From contig OY970261.1 of the NCBI GenBank assembly GCA_963715635.1, positions 1,860,001-1,924,000 on the forward strand: 64,000 nt of DNA. Reading direction: 5' to 3'. Below, one piece after another: positions 17,677-26,459 of the stretch (positions are counted from its first letter, which is position 1; each line of letters opens with the position of its first letter). Source of the stretch: JAPKZH01 sp963715635. GTDB lineage: Bacteria > Acidobacteriota > Aminicenantia > Aminicenantales > UBA4085. Made by a program: the position numbers and the translations under genes. The notes under the pieces are model-generated. The model saw nothing but the letters and a program-made list of their open reading frames with translations. It was not told the DNA's origin and did no database searches.

Positions 17677-18987
17677 ATGAAGAGAACGATTTTCGCCGGC
17701 TTGTTCATTATTTTTCTTTTATCTTTGGCGCAGGGTCAGGCTTTTGCCTGGGGGGCTACCTGGATGGGAGCGAGCCTCGAACAGATGGTCAATGCGGCAC
17801 GATGGAGGGTTGGCGCCTTCAGATACAATGCCGGCTTCCGGCTCAATAATGCCGGCTATGATTCAGATATATATTTTGGCTCATCGGCCAACCCGGTCCC
17901 CGATTATACTTTCACCGCGGGACCCGATATCCAAATCTTCCTTCCCCTGAAGAAAAAAATCGTATTCGACGTTTCCGAATTTCTCCAACATGTCTTCTTT
18001 CTCGATACCAAGCGGGAGAGGGCACTGAACAATACGTTCGCGGGCCGGGTTCATTTCGTCTTCGACAGATTCTACATCCAGGCCGGGGGAGGATTGATCA
18101 ATGCCAAACAGCGCTTGAGCACGGAATTGAATCTCAACGTCCGGCTTAAGGAAGACGACCTGACGGGCCTTGTTTTGTGGCAGGCTTCGAGGGAAACCTC
18201 CTTCGCCCTTCAGATCCGGAGATCGACATATAATTATGAAAACCTGACATCCGGAGCCGTCAACATTAGCGAGAACCTCAACAGGAAAGAAAGCTACATC
18301 AATTTCATGGCATATCTCCAGCAACACTCGAAAACCAGGTTTTATCTGGACGGGGAATACGGGTCCATCACATTTGCGGAGACGATTTCAGGTTTTAAAG
18401 ATGCCAGGAGTTACGGCGTCTATGGCGGTATTGAATTTCTGCCTCCGGCAGAAGGCCAGGGACAGACAACGGGCTTCAGGGGCAGGATCAATCTGGGTTA
18501 CAGACACCTTGATGTCCTCAGCCATGGGGCGAAAGATTATTCGGGTCTGGGTGGAAACACCGATGTTTCTATTGGCATTATGAGATTCACGGCGATCCGG
18601 GCCTTTTTTTCCAGGGGGCCACAATTTTCGGCTTATTCCGGCCTTACTTACTATCTCCAGACAGTCTATGGGGTAGGGCTGGCCCGTTCCCTGTCAAGGA
18701 AAACTACGTTGACCTATGACCTTTATTATGGCCGGAATGAATATGCAGGGGGCGTAACGATCGGCGGTGAAGCGTTTGGGAAAAGGCTCGACAAGTACTT
18801 GACCCATTCCATAGGATTGAATTTTCCCCTAGGAAGGGCCCTCGAACTCAACCTGATGGCGAACCTGGGAAAAAGAGATTCGGAGTTCGCCCCGCGGCCC
18901 ACGAGCAGGCATTATTTTCTTGGATTCAGCCTGACATACGGCTACGCATCCAGTGGTCTTACCATGCCGGGGGCTCGTACTTTCTGA
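17677..18987 (+). CDS. Outer-membrane beta-barrel protein of the polysaccharide operon
   Basis: This 436-residue protein begins with a signal peptide (KRTIFAGLFIIFLLSLAQG, cleavage near AFA-W). The rest is alternating hydrophobic/aromatic strands such as GRVHFVFDRFYIQAGGGL, RINLGYRHLD and TLTYDLYYGRNEYAGG, the pattern of a transmembrane barrel. It sits between the initiating transferase and the Wza-like exporter, so a role in export or anchoring of the polymer is likely but unproven. I chose the ATG at 17677, since the open frame before it starts at a TTG and adds only six residues. No strong ribosome site is visible. Confidence 0.7.
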   Translation: MKRTIFAGLFIIFLLSLAQGQAFAWGATWMGASLEQMVNAARWRVGAFRYNAGFRLNNAGYDSDIYFGSSANPVPDYTFTAGPDIQIFLPLKKKIVFDVSEFLQHVFFLDTKRERALNNTFAGRVHFVFDRFYIQAGGGLINAKQRLSTELNLNVRLKEDDLTGLVLWQASRETSFALQIRRSTYNYENLTSGAVNISENLNRKESYINFMAYLQQHSKTRFYLDGEYGSITFAETISGFKDARSYGVYGGIEFLPPAEGQGQTTGFRGRINLGYRHLDVLSHGAKDYSGLGGNTDVSIGIMRFTAIRAFFSRGPQFSAYSGLTYYLQTVYGVGLARSLSRKTTLTYDLYYGRNEYAGGVTIGGEAFGKRLDKYLTHSIGLNFPLGRALELNLMANLGKRDSEFAPRPTSRHYFLGFSLTYGYASSGLTMPGARTF

Positions 18988-19030
18988 TGAGGGGGGCGGG
19001 TAGGGCCTGGATTGAAAGGCTTTATGCGGT

Positions 19031-19036
19031 TATAAT
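19031..19036 (+). promoter_or_regulatory. Perfect TATAAT -10 upstream of the exporter gene
   Basis: TATAAT lies 45 bases before the Wza-like ATG, in the 93-base gap after the barrel gene. The hexamer 17 bases upstream (TGGATT) is a poor -35, so an internal promoter is possible but weakly supported. Confidence 0.3.
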
Positions 19037-19080
19037 ATAGCTTTGAAAGGGCTTATCAATGTGAGGAAAAAGGCAATTCT

Positions 19081-19959
19081 ATGAAAAAATGTCATAAAAC
19101 CGGATCCTTGAATGGTTTCTCAAGCTCTGTCCAATATATCGCCCTTGCTCTATTTATTTTCGGAATTCTGCCCGTGGCCATCCCTGCCGTGCAAGAGCAG
19201 CAGAATCTTCCCGTCAATGATTACAAGATCGGAACAAAGGACCTTCTGGAGATCAAGGTGTTCGAGCTGCCCGAACTCAGCCAGACCGTCAGGGTCGCCG
19301 AGGACGGCTCGGTCAGCTTCTCTCTACTCGGCAAAGTGGATGTCGCTGGCCTGACCGCTCAAGAACTGGAGAAGAAGCTGGCTTCGATCCTGGATCAAAA
19401 ATATACGAAGGGCGCTCATGTCACCGTTTTCATAAAGGAATATCAAAAAGTATCGGTTTTTGGAGCCGTCGGCAGGTCGGGCAGCTACGAATTGGTCGGG
19501 CCCACGACCCTTCTCCAAGTCATTTCGCTGGCCGGAGGATTGACCGCTGAGGCCGGAAACGAGCTCTATGTATTCAGGCTGGGCAAAGACGGCCAGAAAA
19601 ACAAAATCACCGTCAACCTGAAGGATTTGACCGGCGGAAATCAGAATCTCAACATCGATCTTCAGCCCAACGACGTGGTCAGCATCCCGATCGATCTGAT
19701 GCTCACCGTCTATGTCTATGGAGAGGTCAAGAATCCCGGAGCGATCCAATTCAGGCGGTCGAAAAGGTTCACCCTGCTTCAAGCCATCTCCCAGGCGGGA
19801 GGTCTGACGGAATGGGCCTCGAAATCGAGCGTAACAATCAAACGAACCGAAAAAGAAACGGGCAAAGAGATGCAGCTCCTGGTGAACCTCAAGAAGATTG
19901 AGGCCATGAAAACCCCCGACATCATCCTTGATGAAGGCGACATCATAATTATCCATTAG
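19081..19959 (+). CDS. Wza-like polysaccharide export protein (Poly_export plus SLBB domains)
   Basis: This 292-residue periplasmic/outer-membrane export protein has an N-terminal hydrophobic export segment (IALALFIFGILPVAIPA). The Poly_export domain follows from about 45 (DYKIGTKDLLEIKVFELPEL, then EDGSVSFSLLGKVDVAGLT), and there are two SLBB modules (VSVFGAVGRSGSYELVGPTT and VYVYGEVKNPGAIQFRRSKR). Unlike E. coli Wza it shows no lipobox cysteine. It should form the outer-membrane channel fed by the Wzc-like protein encoded 30 bases downstream. The ATG at 19081 follows GAGGAAAAAGG. Confidence 0.9.
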   Translation: MKKCHKTGSLNGFSSSVQYIALALFIFGILPVAIPAVQEQQNLPVNDYKIGTKDLLEIKVFELPELSQTVRVAEDGSVSFSLLGKVDVAGLTAQELEKKLASILDQKYTKGAHVTVFIKEYQKVSVFGAVGRSGSYELVGPTTLLQVISLAGGLTAEAGNELYVFRLGKDGQKNKITVNLKDLTGGNQNLNIDLQPNDVVSIPIDLMLTVYVYGEVKNPGAIQFRRSKRFTLLQAISQAGGLTEWASKSSVTIKRTEKETGKEMQLLVNLKKIEAMKTPDIILDEGDIIIIH

Positions 19960-19989
19960 GCCGGAAAAAATATTCGAAAAGAGGCGCTG

Positions 19990-22245
19990 ATGACTGACTC
20001 AAATATAACAAACGGGCCCGTTGCTACGGTCCAGCATTATTGGCATATTCTTCTCAAGTGGAAATGGACCGCCGTATTTTTCTTTGTTATAGTCGTCGGA
20101 TGCGCGACTCTTTATTCATTTCTAATGCCCCCAATCTACACGTCCAAAGGCAGCATTTGGATCGAGGAGCAACTCAATATTTTGCCGTTCGAGGACGTCC
20201 AGCGGTCCGATAACACCAATCTATCCCTCCAGAGCTATTCGCAATTGCTCCAGAGCCGGGCCCTCGCAGCTAAGGTCATCGATAAACTCAAGCTCTTTGA
20301 AAATCCGAAGTTCGTGGGGAATCCCCCAAAAGGAAAAAAACTTCCCGACCCCTCAGACCCTGTTTTCAGTGAGCTGCTCATAGAAAAATTATTAAATAGA
20401 ATCTCCGTTCGGCCCATCCAAAACACAAGGTTGTTGGAGGTGACGTACAGCGACCATGATCCCAAGTCCGCCTCCGAGACATTGAATGCTCTCTTCAATG
20501 AATACGTCGCCATGATCATCAGGCAGAGATATCAGGCATCAGAGCAGGCCACTCAATTCTTGAAAACCCAGATCGCGGCGGTCCGCTCCGAGATCGAAGA
20601 AGGTGATAAAAAGCTAAGCGACTATGGATCATCGAAGAACATCCTCCCGCTCGCAGCCTCGGAAACACCGACTGTCGCTAAGCTGTCCGAAGTCAATAAG
20701 GCCCTGACAGATGCGACGATCGACAGAATCTATAAGTATGATCGTTACAATCAACTCAAAACGGGCACTGTCACAGAACTTTCCGGATCTCCTATTGACA
20801 GTCCAGTTCGAAGACTGGGCGATCAATACGCCAGGCTCAGCCAGGAATATGCTAAAAAGCTGGGCACGCTGAGGCCCGAGTACCCGGAGATGCAGCGTTT
20901 GAAATCGGAAATAGATTCGGTTAAAGAGGATCTCCAGAACGAATCGAAAAAGTTGATCGATGCCGCCTATGCCGATTATCAGGCCGCGCTCAAGAAAGAG
21001 TATTCCCTTCTAGGGCTGCTTGAACAATTGAGGACCGAAGCGTTCAAAGCCAACAGCAATTCTATTGTCTATAACAGCCTGAGAATCGAGCTCGAAAATA
21101 AAAAAGCCCTTCTCGAATCTCTTTCCAAAAGGCAGAGCGAGACAGACCTGTCCGCCCGGCTCAAGAGCCTGGAAACGGCGAATATTTGGATCATGGACAG
21201 GGCCAATCTTCCCCTACGCAGGACGTCCCCGAACAAACGGCGCAACGTCCTATACGGATTCTTGGTGGGCTTGGCCGGGGCTATAGGATTGGCTCTCGGG
21301 CTCGAGTATCTCAATAACACGGTCAAGACCTCGAAAGACGTGACGAATTCCACGGGATTCCCTATATTGGGCGCCATCCCGGCTTTCGAGAAAGAAGCGA
21401 ATCCCAAGAGTCCGAAGGCTGAGTTCAAGAGAATCGTCAGTATTGTCAGGGGAAAAGGCGAGCCGCGGAAAGAAAAAGAGCCAAAACGAAAAGAAGTCTT
21501 CGTCGGCCTCGCGCCGCAAAGAGACCAGGCCGATGGCCGGGCCGACCAAGAGGCCAAGCTGGCCAGGATCGAGCTGATCGCCTCGCGCGAGCCTCAATCG
21601 ATCCAGGCGGAAAGCTATCGTTCGATACGGACGACCCTTCTTGTCTCCTCGCCGCCGGGGAAGATCAAGTCTATCCTGATCACGAGCCCTCTGTCCCGGG
21701 AAGGCAAATCGGCCACCGTTGCCAACCTTGGCCTCACCTTGGCCCAGGCAAACAAGCGGGTCATCCTGGTGGATTCCGACCTTCGAAAGCCGAAGCTCAG
21801 CAGGATTTTCGGCCTCCAGAGCGGCTGGGGGTTGACTCACTTTTTGAGTTCTCGCATCGAGGCGGCGGAACTGTTGAAGTCCACTCCGTTCCCACACCTC
21901 TTTCTTATCAGCAGCGGGCCCATCCCCGCCAACCCCATCGAACTTCTCACGTCGGAGAAGATGGGCCATCTCATATCGTTCTTAAAACAGAGTTTCGATT
22001 ACATCCTGTTCGATGCGCCTCCGCTTCTCGCGGTGAGCGACGCCATCGCCATGGGCCCGATGATCGACAGAATCATCCTTGTCGCCCGGGGAGGGCAAAC
22101 GCCGATTCCCGCCCTGAAACAGGCCAAACAGAAGCTGGAAGCCCACAAAATCGAATGCCTGGGCGTTATTTTAAACGGCGTCGATCTCGTTGAGCAAGAC
22201 GGCTATTACGCCAAGCAGTATTATCACTATTCTAAGGCGGAATAG
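19990..22245 (+). CDS. Wzc-like polysaccharide co-polymerase with tyrosine autokinase domain
   Basis: This 751-residue inner-membrane protein has a Wzz-type N-terminus: helix at about 28-48 (WTAVFFFVIVVGCATLYSFL), a long periplasmic coiled-coil region (about 180-390) and a second helix near 420 (YGFLVGLAGAIGLALGL). The BY-kinase domain has Walker A LSREGKSATVAN (from 568), Walker A' VILVDSDLRKP and Walker B FDYILFDAPP (about 670). The C-terminal tail DGYYAKQYYHYSKAE is a five-tyrosine cluster for autophosphorylation. It sets chain length and couples polymerisation to the exporter. No cognate phosphatase gene is adjacent. Confidence 0.93.
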   Translation: MTDSNITNGPVATVQHYWHILLKWKWTAVFFFVIVVGCATLYSFLMPPIYTSKGSIWIEEQLNILPFEDVQRSDNTNLSLQSYSQLLQSRALAAKVIDKLKLFENPKFVGNPPKGKKLPDPSDPVFSELLIEKLLNRISVRPIQNTRLLEVTYSDHDPKSASETLNALFNEYVAMIIRQRYQASEQATQFLKTQIAAVRSEIEEGDKKLSDYGSSKNILPLAASETPTVAKLSEVNKALTDATIDRIYKYDRYNQLKTGTVTELSGSPIDSPVRRLGDQYARLSQEYAKKLGTLRPEYPEMQRLKSEIDSVKEDLQNESKKLIDAAYADYQAALKKEYSLLGLLEQLRTEAFKANSNSIVYNSLRIELENKKALLESLSKRQSETDLSARLKSLETANIWIMDRANLPLRRTSPNKRRNVLYGFLVGLAGAIGLALGLEYLNNTVKTSKDVTNSTGFPILGAIPAFEKEANPKSPKAEFKRIVSIVRGKGEPRKEKEPKRKEVFVGLAPQRDQADGRADQEAKLARIELIASREPQSIQAESYRSIRTTLLVSSPPGKIKSILITSPLSREGKSATVANLGLTLAQANKRVILVDSDLRKPKLSRIFGLQSGWGLTHFLSSRIEAAELLKSTPFPHLFLISSGPIPANPIELLTSEKMGHLISFLKQSFDYILFDAPPLLAVSDAIAMGPMIDRIILVARGGQTPIPALKQAKQKLEAHKIECLGVILNGVDLVEQDGYYAKQYYHYSKAE

Positions 22246-22270
22246 AGGCCTGGTGTTGGAATCGCCCCTC

Positions 22271-22298
22271 GGCCCCCGAACCACGCCACCCGTCGGGT
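22271..22298 (-). repeat. 28-base dispersed repeat, copy 1
   Basis: Read on the minus strand this begins ACCCGACGGGTGGCGTGGTT and ends CGGGGGCC. It is identical to 42721-42748 on the plus strand. It lies between the Wzc-like stop and tRNA-Pro. Confidence 0.7.
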
Positions 22299-22338
22299 GA
22301 AGATCGCTTTTCCCTCTTTATTCTTTTTGCCATTCTGA

Positions 22339-22344
22339 TATAAT
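22339..22344 (+). promoter_or_regulatory. TATAAT -10 element of tRNA-Pro
   Basis: A perfect TATAAT lies 17 bases upstream of the tRNA 5' end. No convincing -35 is visible at the usual distance. Confidence 0.45.
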
Positions 22345-22360
22345 ATTAGGCTTCTTGTAT

Positions 22361-22438
22361 CGGGGAGTAGCGCAGCCTGGCTAGCGCACAGCGTTCGGGA
22401 CGCTGGGGTCGTGGGTTCAAATCCCACCTCCCCGACCA
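22361..22438 (+). tRNA. tRNA-Pro, anticodon CGG
   Basis: A full cloverleaf can be drawn. The acceptor stem CGGGGAG pairs with CTCCCCG. The D arm contains GCGCAGCCTGGCTAGCGC. The anticodon stem CAGCG/CGCTG encloses the loop TTCGGGA, with CGG as anticodon. The T arm GTGGG/CCCAC carries GGTTCAAATC. Discriminator A and an encoded CCA (22436-22438) close it. CGG reads the proline codon CCG. A TATAAT lies upstream. Confidence 0.96.
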
Positions 22439-22488
22439 TATTTAAAAAATTCCCGGAATATGAGAAGCGGACGGGTTTATAAAAAAGA

Positions 22489-23739
22489 ATGATTCGCGAC
22501 ATCAAGAACCAGCTCAACGGCCGGATCAGCTGGAGGCAGACATTCACGGCCCTGAAATACCCGAACTATAGGCTGTGGTTCTGGGGGCAGATGACTTCGC
22601 TTTTCGGCACCTGGATGCAGATTACTGCCCTCGGCTATTTGACGTTCGATTTGACCCACTCGCCGACCTATCTCGGATATGTGGGGTTCGCCAACGGGAT
22701 TCCGACCTGGCTTTTCATGCTTTACGCCGGAGTCGTCGCCGACAGGATGTCCAGGCGGCGGCTGATGATTATCACCCAGACGGCCATGATGATCCTGGCG
22801 TTTATCCTGGCGGGGCTCGCCTTCCTCCACCTCATTCAGCCGTGGCACATCATCGTGTTGGCCTTCTTTTCGGGCGTAACGAATGCTTTCGACGCGCCGG
22901 CGCGCCAGGCCATCGTCCAGGATTTGGTTCCTTATGAGGATATGACCAACGCCATCGCCCTGAACGCGACAATGTTCAACTCGGCGACGGCATTGAGCCC
23001 GGCGCTCGGGGGTTTGACGTATGCTTTGTTCGGCCCGGGCTGGTGCTTCACGATCAACGGCCTCTCGTTTCTCGCCATCATTGCCGCCCTGGCGGTCATG
23101 AAAATGACGCGGTTCGAGGCGAAGGCCGAACAGAATTCCGTCCTGACCGACCTCAAAGAGGGAATCCGTTATGTTGCGGCTCAGCCGATGATCCGGACCA
23201 TCATCAGCCTCGTCGGCATTTTTAGTTTATTCGGATTAGCGTTTGCCACGCTGGTTCCGGCCTGGTCTGTCAATATTCTCGGAGGGAATGCAGCCACGAA
23301 TGGACTTTTGCTGTCGAGCCGGGGCCTTGGCGCGCTGGTGGGCGCCCTGATGATCGCTTCGCTCGGGCGGTTTACATTCAGGGGAAAGCTGCTTTCATTC
23401 GGGTCATTTGCTTTCCCGGCGCTATTATTTGTCTTTTCGCTGATGCGTGTGCTGCCGCTTTCACTTATTGTTCTATTCTGCCTCGGTTTTTCCCAGATCC
23501 TGGTCTTAAACCTGGCCAATTCCACCGTCCAGACGCTGACGCCCGGCTCGCTGCGCGGGCGAGTGATGGGGATCTACACCTTCATCTTTTTTGGGCTCAT
23601 GCCGATAGGGGCGCTCTTTATCGGGGGAATGGCGGGGAAATTTGGGGAGCCAAGCGCTATTACGATAAATGTGGTAATTATTGCGATTTTTAGCGGATTG
23701 ATCTGGATTTTTATGCCCAAGCTGAGGCGCTTGCAGTAA
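22489..23739 (+). CDS. MFS transporter (EntS/MFS_3-like exporter)
   Basis: This 416-residue integral membrane protein has about twelve hydrophobic helices. FTALKYPNYRLWFWGQMTSL at the start and GTWMQITALGYLTFDLTHSP are characteristic of the MFS_3 group. Between helices 2 and 3 the MFS signature loop appears as YAGVVADRMSRRRLMI. Such proteins export siderophores, drugs or other small molecules; the substrate is unknown. It stands alone between tRNA-Pro and a repeat-rich spacer. The start is the ATG at 22489, only 50 bases after the tRNA, with AAAAGA as a weak ribosome site. Confidence 0.88.
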   Translation: MIRDIKNQLNGRISWRQTFTALKYPNYRLWFWGQMTSLFGTWMQITALGYLTFDLTHSPTYLGYVGFANGIPTWLFMLYAGVVADRMSRRRLMIITQTAMMILAFILAGLAFLHLIQPWHIIVLAFFSGVTNAFDAPARQAIVQDLVPYEDMTNAIALNATMFNSATALSPALGGLTYALFGPGWCFTINGLSFLAIIAALAVMKMTRFEAKAEQNSVLTDLKEGIRYVAAQPMIRTIISLVGIFSLFGLAFATLVPAWSVNILGGNAATNGLLLSSRGLGALVGALMIASLGRFTFRGKLLSFGSFAFPALLFVFSLMRVLPLSLIVLFCLGFSQILVLNLANSTVQTLTPGSLRGRVMGIYTFIFFGLMPIGALFIGGMAGKFGEPSAITINVVIIAIFSGLIWIFMPKLRRLQ

Positions 23740-23744
23740 ATTCC

Positions 23745-23797
23745 GGGGACAGGTACTTAATTACTAATATCAACGTAATAATTAAAATGACATCCCC
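23745..23797. repeat. Imperfect inverted repeat after the MFS gene
   Basis: GGGGACAGGTACTTAATTA at the left is mirrored by TAATTAAAATGACATCCCC at the right, giving an imperfect 19-base stem around an AT-rich loop. Terminal GGGG/CCCC arms recall the hairpins of REP-type elements. A separate seven-base stem (GGGCGGC/GCCGCCC) follows at 23802-23821. Confidence 0.5.
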
Positions 23798-23862
23798 GTT
23801 CGGGCGGCCTAAGCGCCGCCCATACATTGTCACTTTATTTATTGCGTTTGTATTAATAAAAA

Positions 23863-23895
23863 GGATTGCCACGTCGCTTCGCTCCTCGCGATGAC
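23863..23895 (+). repeat. Dispersed 33-base repeat, copy 1
   Basis: The sequence GATTGCCACGTCGCTTCGCT runs on into CCTCGCGATGAC. Its reverse complement, with three or four changes, occurs at 58198-58230. Very similar sequences are known as dispersed intergenic repeats in many unrelated bacteria. Confidence 0.6.
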
Positions 23896-23901
23896 ATTTT
23901 T

Positions 23902-24987
23902 TTACTCCAAGATCTCAATCAACTGGTAGTCCATCGAGCCCAGGCCGATGCGCTCTCCATGCTTGAGCTGAAAAGACCAGTCGAGATCGTACCCGGCCCG
24001 GAACATATCCTTGCCCTTGCTGTGGGCGATGACGAGATCGGCGGAGGCCTTGTCGATGGCGACGGCATCGGGGGAGGCCAAAATACCAATATCCTCAACG
24101 ATCCGGGGTTGGTCCCTGGCCATGCAGTCGCAGTCTTTGGTGATCTTTGTCAGGAAACTGATGAAGCCGATCTTCCCCTTAAAAATCTGCTGCACGTTAA
24201 GCGCGTATTCGGCCATTTTTTCCTGGAGGCGCCTAGAATCTTCGTCCCAGCGGAACTTGATGGCGTTGAACTTGCAGATGATGAGGCATTCGCCGCAGCC
24301 GATGCATTTCTCGTCGAGAATCTCGACATGGCCTTCTGCCTGGACAATGGCGTCGGCAGGGCAGTAATCTAAGCAAAGGCTGCAGTTGCGGCAGGCTTTC
24401 GCGCTGACGCGGGGGTGGACGTTGGAGTGCTGATCGAGTTTGCCGGCTCGGGAAGCGCAGCCCATGCCCATATTTTTGATGGCCGCGCCGATTCCCGTCT
24501 GGACGTGCCCCGTGACGTGGGTCAGGCAGAGGAGGGCGTCGGAGCTGAGGAAGGCGCCCGAGATCTTGGCCGATTGAATGCGGGTCAGGGAGCGCTGGGG
24601 GCGTTTTGTTTCGTGAACGTCGCCGCCGATCAAGCCGTCGGCGATAATTACAGGGATCTCCACGATATCGGGCGTAAATCCGTGGCTCCAGGCCAGGCGG
24701 ATGTGGTCAACCGAATTGGACCTATTCCCCACGTATAGGGTGTTGGAATCGGTCAAAAAGGCGCGAGAGGTCTTTTGCTGGATTCCGCGGATCAGGCCGT
24801 GGAGCCAGTGGGGATTGATGTAGCCGGTGTTGTTTTTCTCGCCGAAATGCATTTTGAGGGCGACAAAATCGTCTTTTTCAATTTTTTCCTGGAGGCCGAT
24901 CTGGAGGTAAGCGGCGCGGGCTTTGCGGGACAGGGATTCGTCTCCCTCGTCGGCGGCGGCCGGGATGAAATAGACCTTGCTGATCAT
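23902..24987 (-). CDS. DUF362 protein with a 2x[4Fe-4S] ferredoxin module
   Basis: This is a 361-residue protein. The N-terminal DUF362 region includes KMHFGEKNNTGYINPHWLHG and DSNTLYVGNRSNSVDHI. A bacterial ferredoxin domain follows at about 205-255 with two cysteine clusters, CRNCSLCLDYCP and CIGCGECLIIC. The final part (DQPRIVEDIGILASPDAVAI) returns to the DUF362 fold. The biochemical role of this family is not established; electron transfer is likely from the clusters. Its ATG overlaps the stop of the upstream aminotransferase (ATGA), so the two are translationally coupled. Confidence 0.85.
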   Translation of the reverse strand: MISKVYFIPAAADEGDESLSRKARAAYLQIGLQEKIEKDDFVALKMHFGEKNNTGYINPHWLHGLIRGIQQKTSRAFLTDSNTLYVGNRSNSVDHIRLAWSHGFTPDIVEIPVIIADGLIGGDVHETKRPQRSLTRIQSAKISGAFLSSDALLCLTHVTGHVQTGIGAAIKNMGMGCASRAGKLDQHSNVHPRVSAKACRNCSLCLDYCPADAIVQAEGHVEILDEKCIGCGECLIICKFNAIKFRWDEDSRRLQEKMAEYALNVQQIFKGKIGFISFLTKITKDCDCMARDQPRIVEDIGILASPDAVAIDKASADLVIAHSKGKDMFRAGYDLDWSFQLKHGERIGLGSMDYQLIEILE

Positions 24988-26123
24988 TGCGGAATGATCT
25001 TCCGGGCGGTGTCAACGGCCGCTCCCAACCCGAATTTATAGCCCATCGAGGCGAGCGTTTTCTCAAGCATCTCGAGAGCAAAATAAAGTTGGTGCGAGGA
25101 GAGGTTGCCCATATGACCCATGCGGAAAATCTTGCCCGCCGTCTCCCCTAGCCCGCCTGCCACGACCACGCCGTTTTGGTAATAAAGGCTGCGGAATAGC
25201 TTATCGTCAACTCCTTCTGGATAATAAACGACGGACAGGGTATCGGCGAAGAACCGCTCTTCGGTATAGAATTTAAAGCCGAGCGCCGCGAGGGCGGCCC
25301 GGATCGCCCGGGCGAAGAGGGCGTGGCGGGCGAACCTGGCTTCAAGGCCTTCCTCGAGGACGATTTTCGTGCTCTCGCAAAAAGCCCGGATTTCGTTGAC
25401 GCAGGGGGTCGAGAAATATTTGAAGGGATCCTTCATGATGGGGAGCCAGCGCAGGATGTCGGAATAGTAGGCGGGGATGGAGGGCATGCTGCGTCTTTTT
25501 TGCATGGCGCGCTCGGAAAAAACAGCGATGGCCAGGCCGGGCGGGGCGCCAAAGCATTTTTGCGCGGCCGTGAACACGATGTCGATGCCCCAGTCGTCCA
25601 TCCGTTCTTCGATGCCGCCGGTGGCGCAGACGCCGTCGACGATGTAGAGGATATTTTTGTCGCGCAGGATGCGGGCGTAGTCGCGGATGGGTGCGCAGGC
25701 GCCTGTCGCGGTATCCACGTGTGTGGCGAACACGGCTTCGTAGCGCTTCTTGGAGAGGGCGTTCGCGAGCTCCTCGGGGAGCACCGCGCTCCCCCATTTG
25801 CTCTGGATGAGGTCAAAGGGCAGGCCGAAGCTCCCGCAGATTTGGGCCATGCGGTCGCCGAAATACCCCTGCGATAGGATGAGCGCTCGTTCGCTTTGCT
25901 TGAGGACATTCAGGAGGGCGATTTCCATCGAAAGCGTTCCGGCGCCGGCGACGATGAACGGCTCTCCCTTGGCGCAAAAAACTACCTTTTTGAGGTTGGC
26001 GAGGGCTGTGGTCAGGTCGTCCGACATGTCCTGGCTGACGTGCGAAACGGTCGGCTGGGAAAGGACTTGGATGATGCGGGGATGAACGGGGCTCGGCCCG
26101 GGGATGAGAAGCAATTTTTCCAT
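24984..26123 (-). CDS. Class V PLP aminotransferase (serine-pyruvate/alanine-glyoxylate type)
   Basis: This 379-residue fold-type I enzyme shows LLIPGPSPVHPRIIQVLSQP at the N-terminus, IVAGAGTLSMEIALLNVL for cofactor binding, DGVCATGG with the PLP-binding Asp, and TAAQKCFGAPPGLA with the Schiff-base lysine. The family includes serine-pyruvate, alanine-glyoxylate and ureidoglycine aminotransferases; amino donor and acceptor cannot be chosen from sequence. It is encoded with the DUF362 ferredoxin protein (four-base overlap). The ATG at 26123 is preceded by GGAGAATAG. Confidence 0.87.
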   Translation of the reverse strand: MEKLLLIPGPSPVHPRIIQVLSQPTVSHVSQDMSDDLTTALANLKKVVFCAKGEPFIVAGAGTLSMEIALLNVLKQSERALILSQGYFGDRMAQICGSFGLPFDLIQSKWGSAVLPEELANALSKKRYEAVFATHVDTATGACAPIRDYARILRDKNILYIVDGVCATGGIEERMDDWGIDIVFTAAQKCFGAPPGLAIAVFSERAMQKRRSMPSIPAYYSDILRWLPIMKDPFKYFSTPCVNEIRAFCESTKIVLEEGLEARFARHALFARAIRAALAALGFKFYTEERFFADTLSVVYYPEGVDDKLFRSLYYQNGVVVAGGLGETAGKIFRMGHMGNLSSHQLYFALEMLEKTLASMGYKFGLGAAVDTARKIIPQ

Positions 26124-26459
26124 GGCTATCTATTCTCCTGAAAATTCAAAGCGAATCCTCATTTTAATGATAATGAGCCATAAATCAAGGGGTTGGGGTC
26201 AAAGCTACTCATTACGCAATCTCCCCTGGGATACTCTTGGAAGGAAACCCTTACGTAGGGTTTCCTTCCAACGCTCGCTCCTCTCGCTGCCTTCCTTCCA
26301 AGGAGCATCGGGCCATGAATTCACTGCGCCTGAAATTGTGCGTAATGAGTAGCTTTGACCCCGCCAGTTTCTGCTAGGGTTTGACATTATTTTCCTCTTT
26401 ACATACAATTCGCTCCGTTCTCGGAGATTCATCCAAAATTCGTTTTAGGAGGGATAAGC
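26124..26459. other. Intergenic region holding a 168-bp nested palindrome
   Basis: This 336-base gap is half filled by repeat copy A (26195-26362). The remaining bases up to 26459 form the leader of the small membrane protein gene, with TAGGAGGG just before its ATG. No protein-coding sequence is convincing. Confidence 0.7.
26195..26362 (-). repeat. Nested palindromic element, copy A (168 bp)
   Basis: The outer arms GGGGTCAAAGCTACTCATTA (from 26195) and TAATGAGTAGCTTTGACCCC (to 26362) are fully complementary. Inside is a core with an internal hairpin (GGAAGGAAACCC/GGGTTTCCTTCC), a CGCTCGCT-rich segment and a second TTCCTTCCAAGGAGCAT. The whole element is the reverse complement of copy C at 32735-32902, of the same length, with about a dozen substitutions. 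Confidence 0.85.

Noticed and set aside
22227..22547. 106-codon open frame over tRNA-Pro on the minus strand
   Set aside because: It reads through the tRNA gene, and its translation (VGEVGFEPTTPASRTL) is the familiar spurious product of antisense tRNA sequence.
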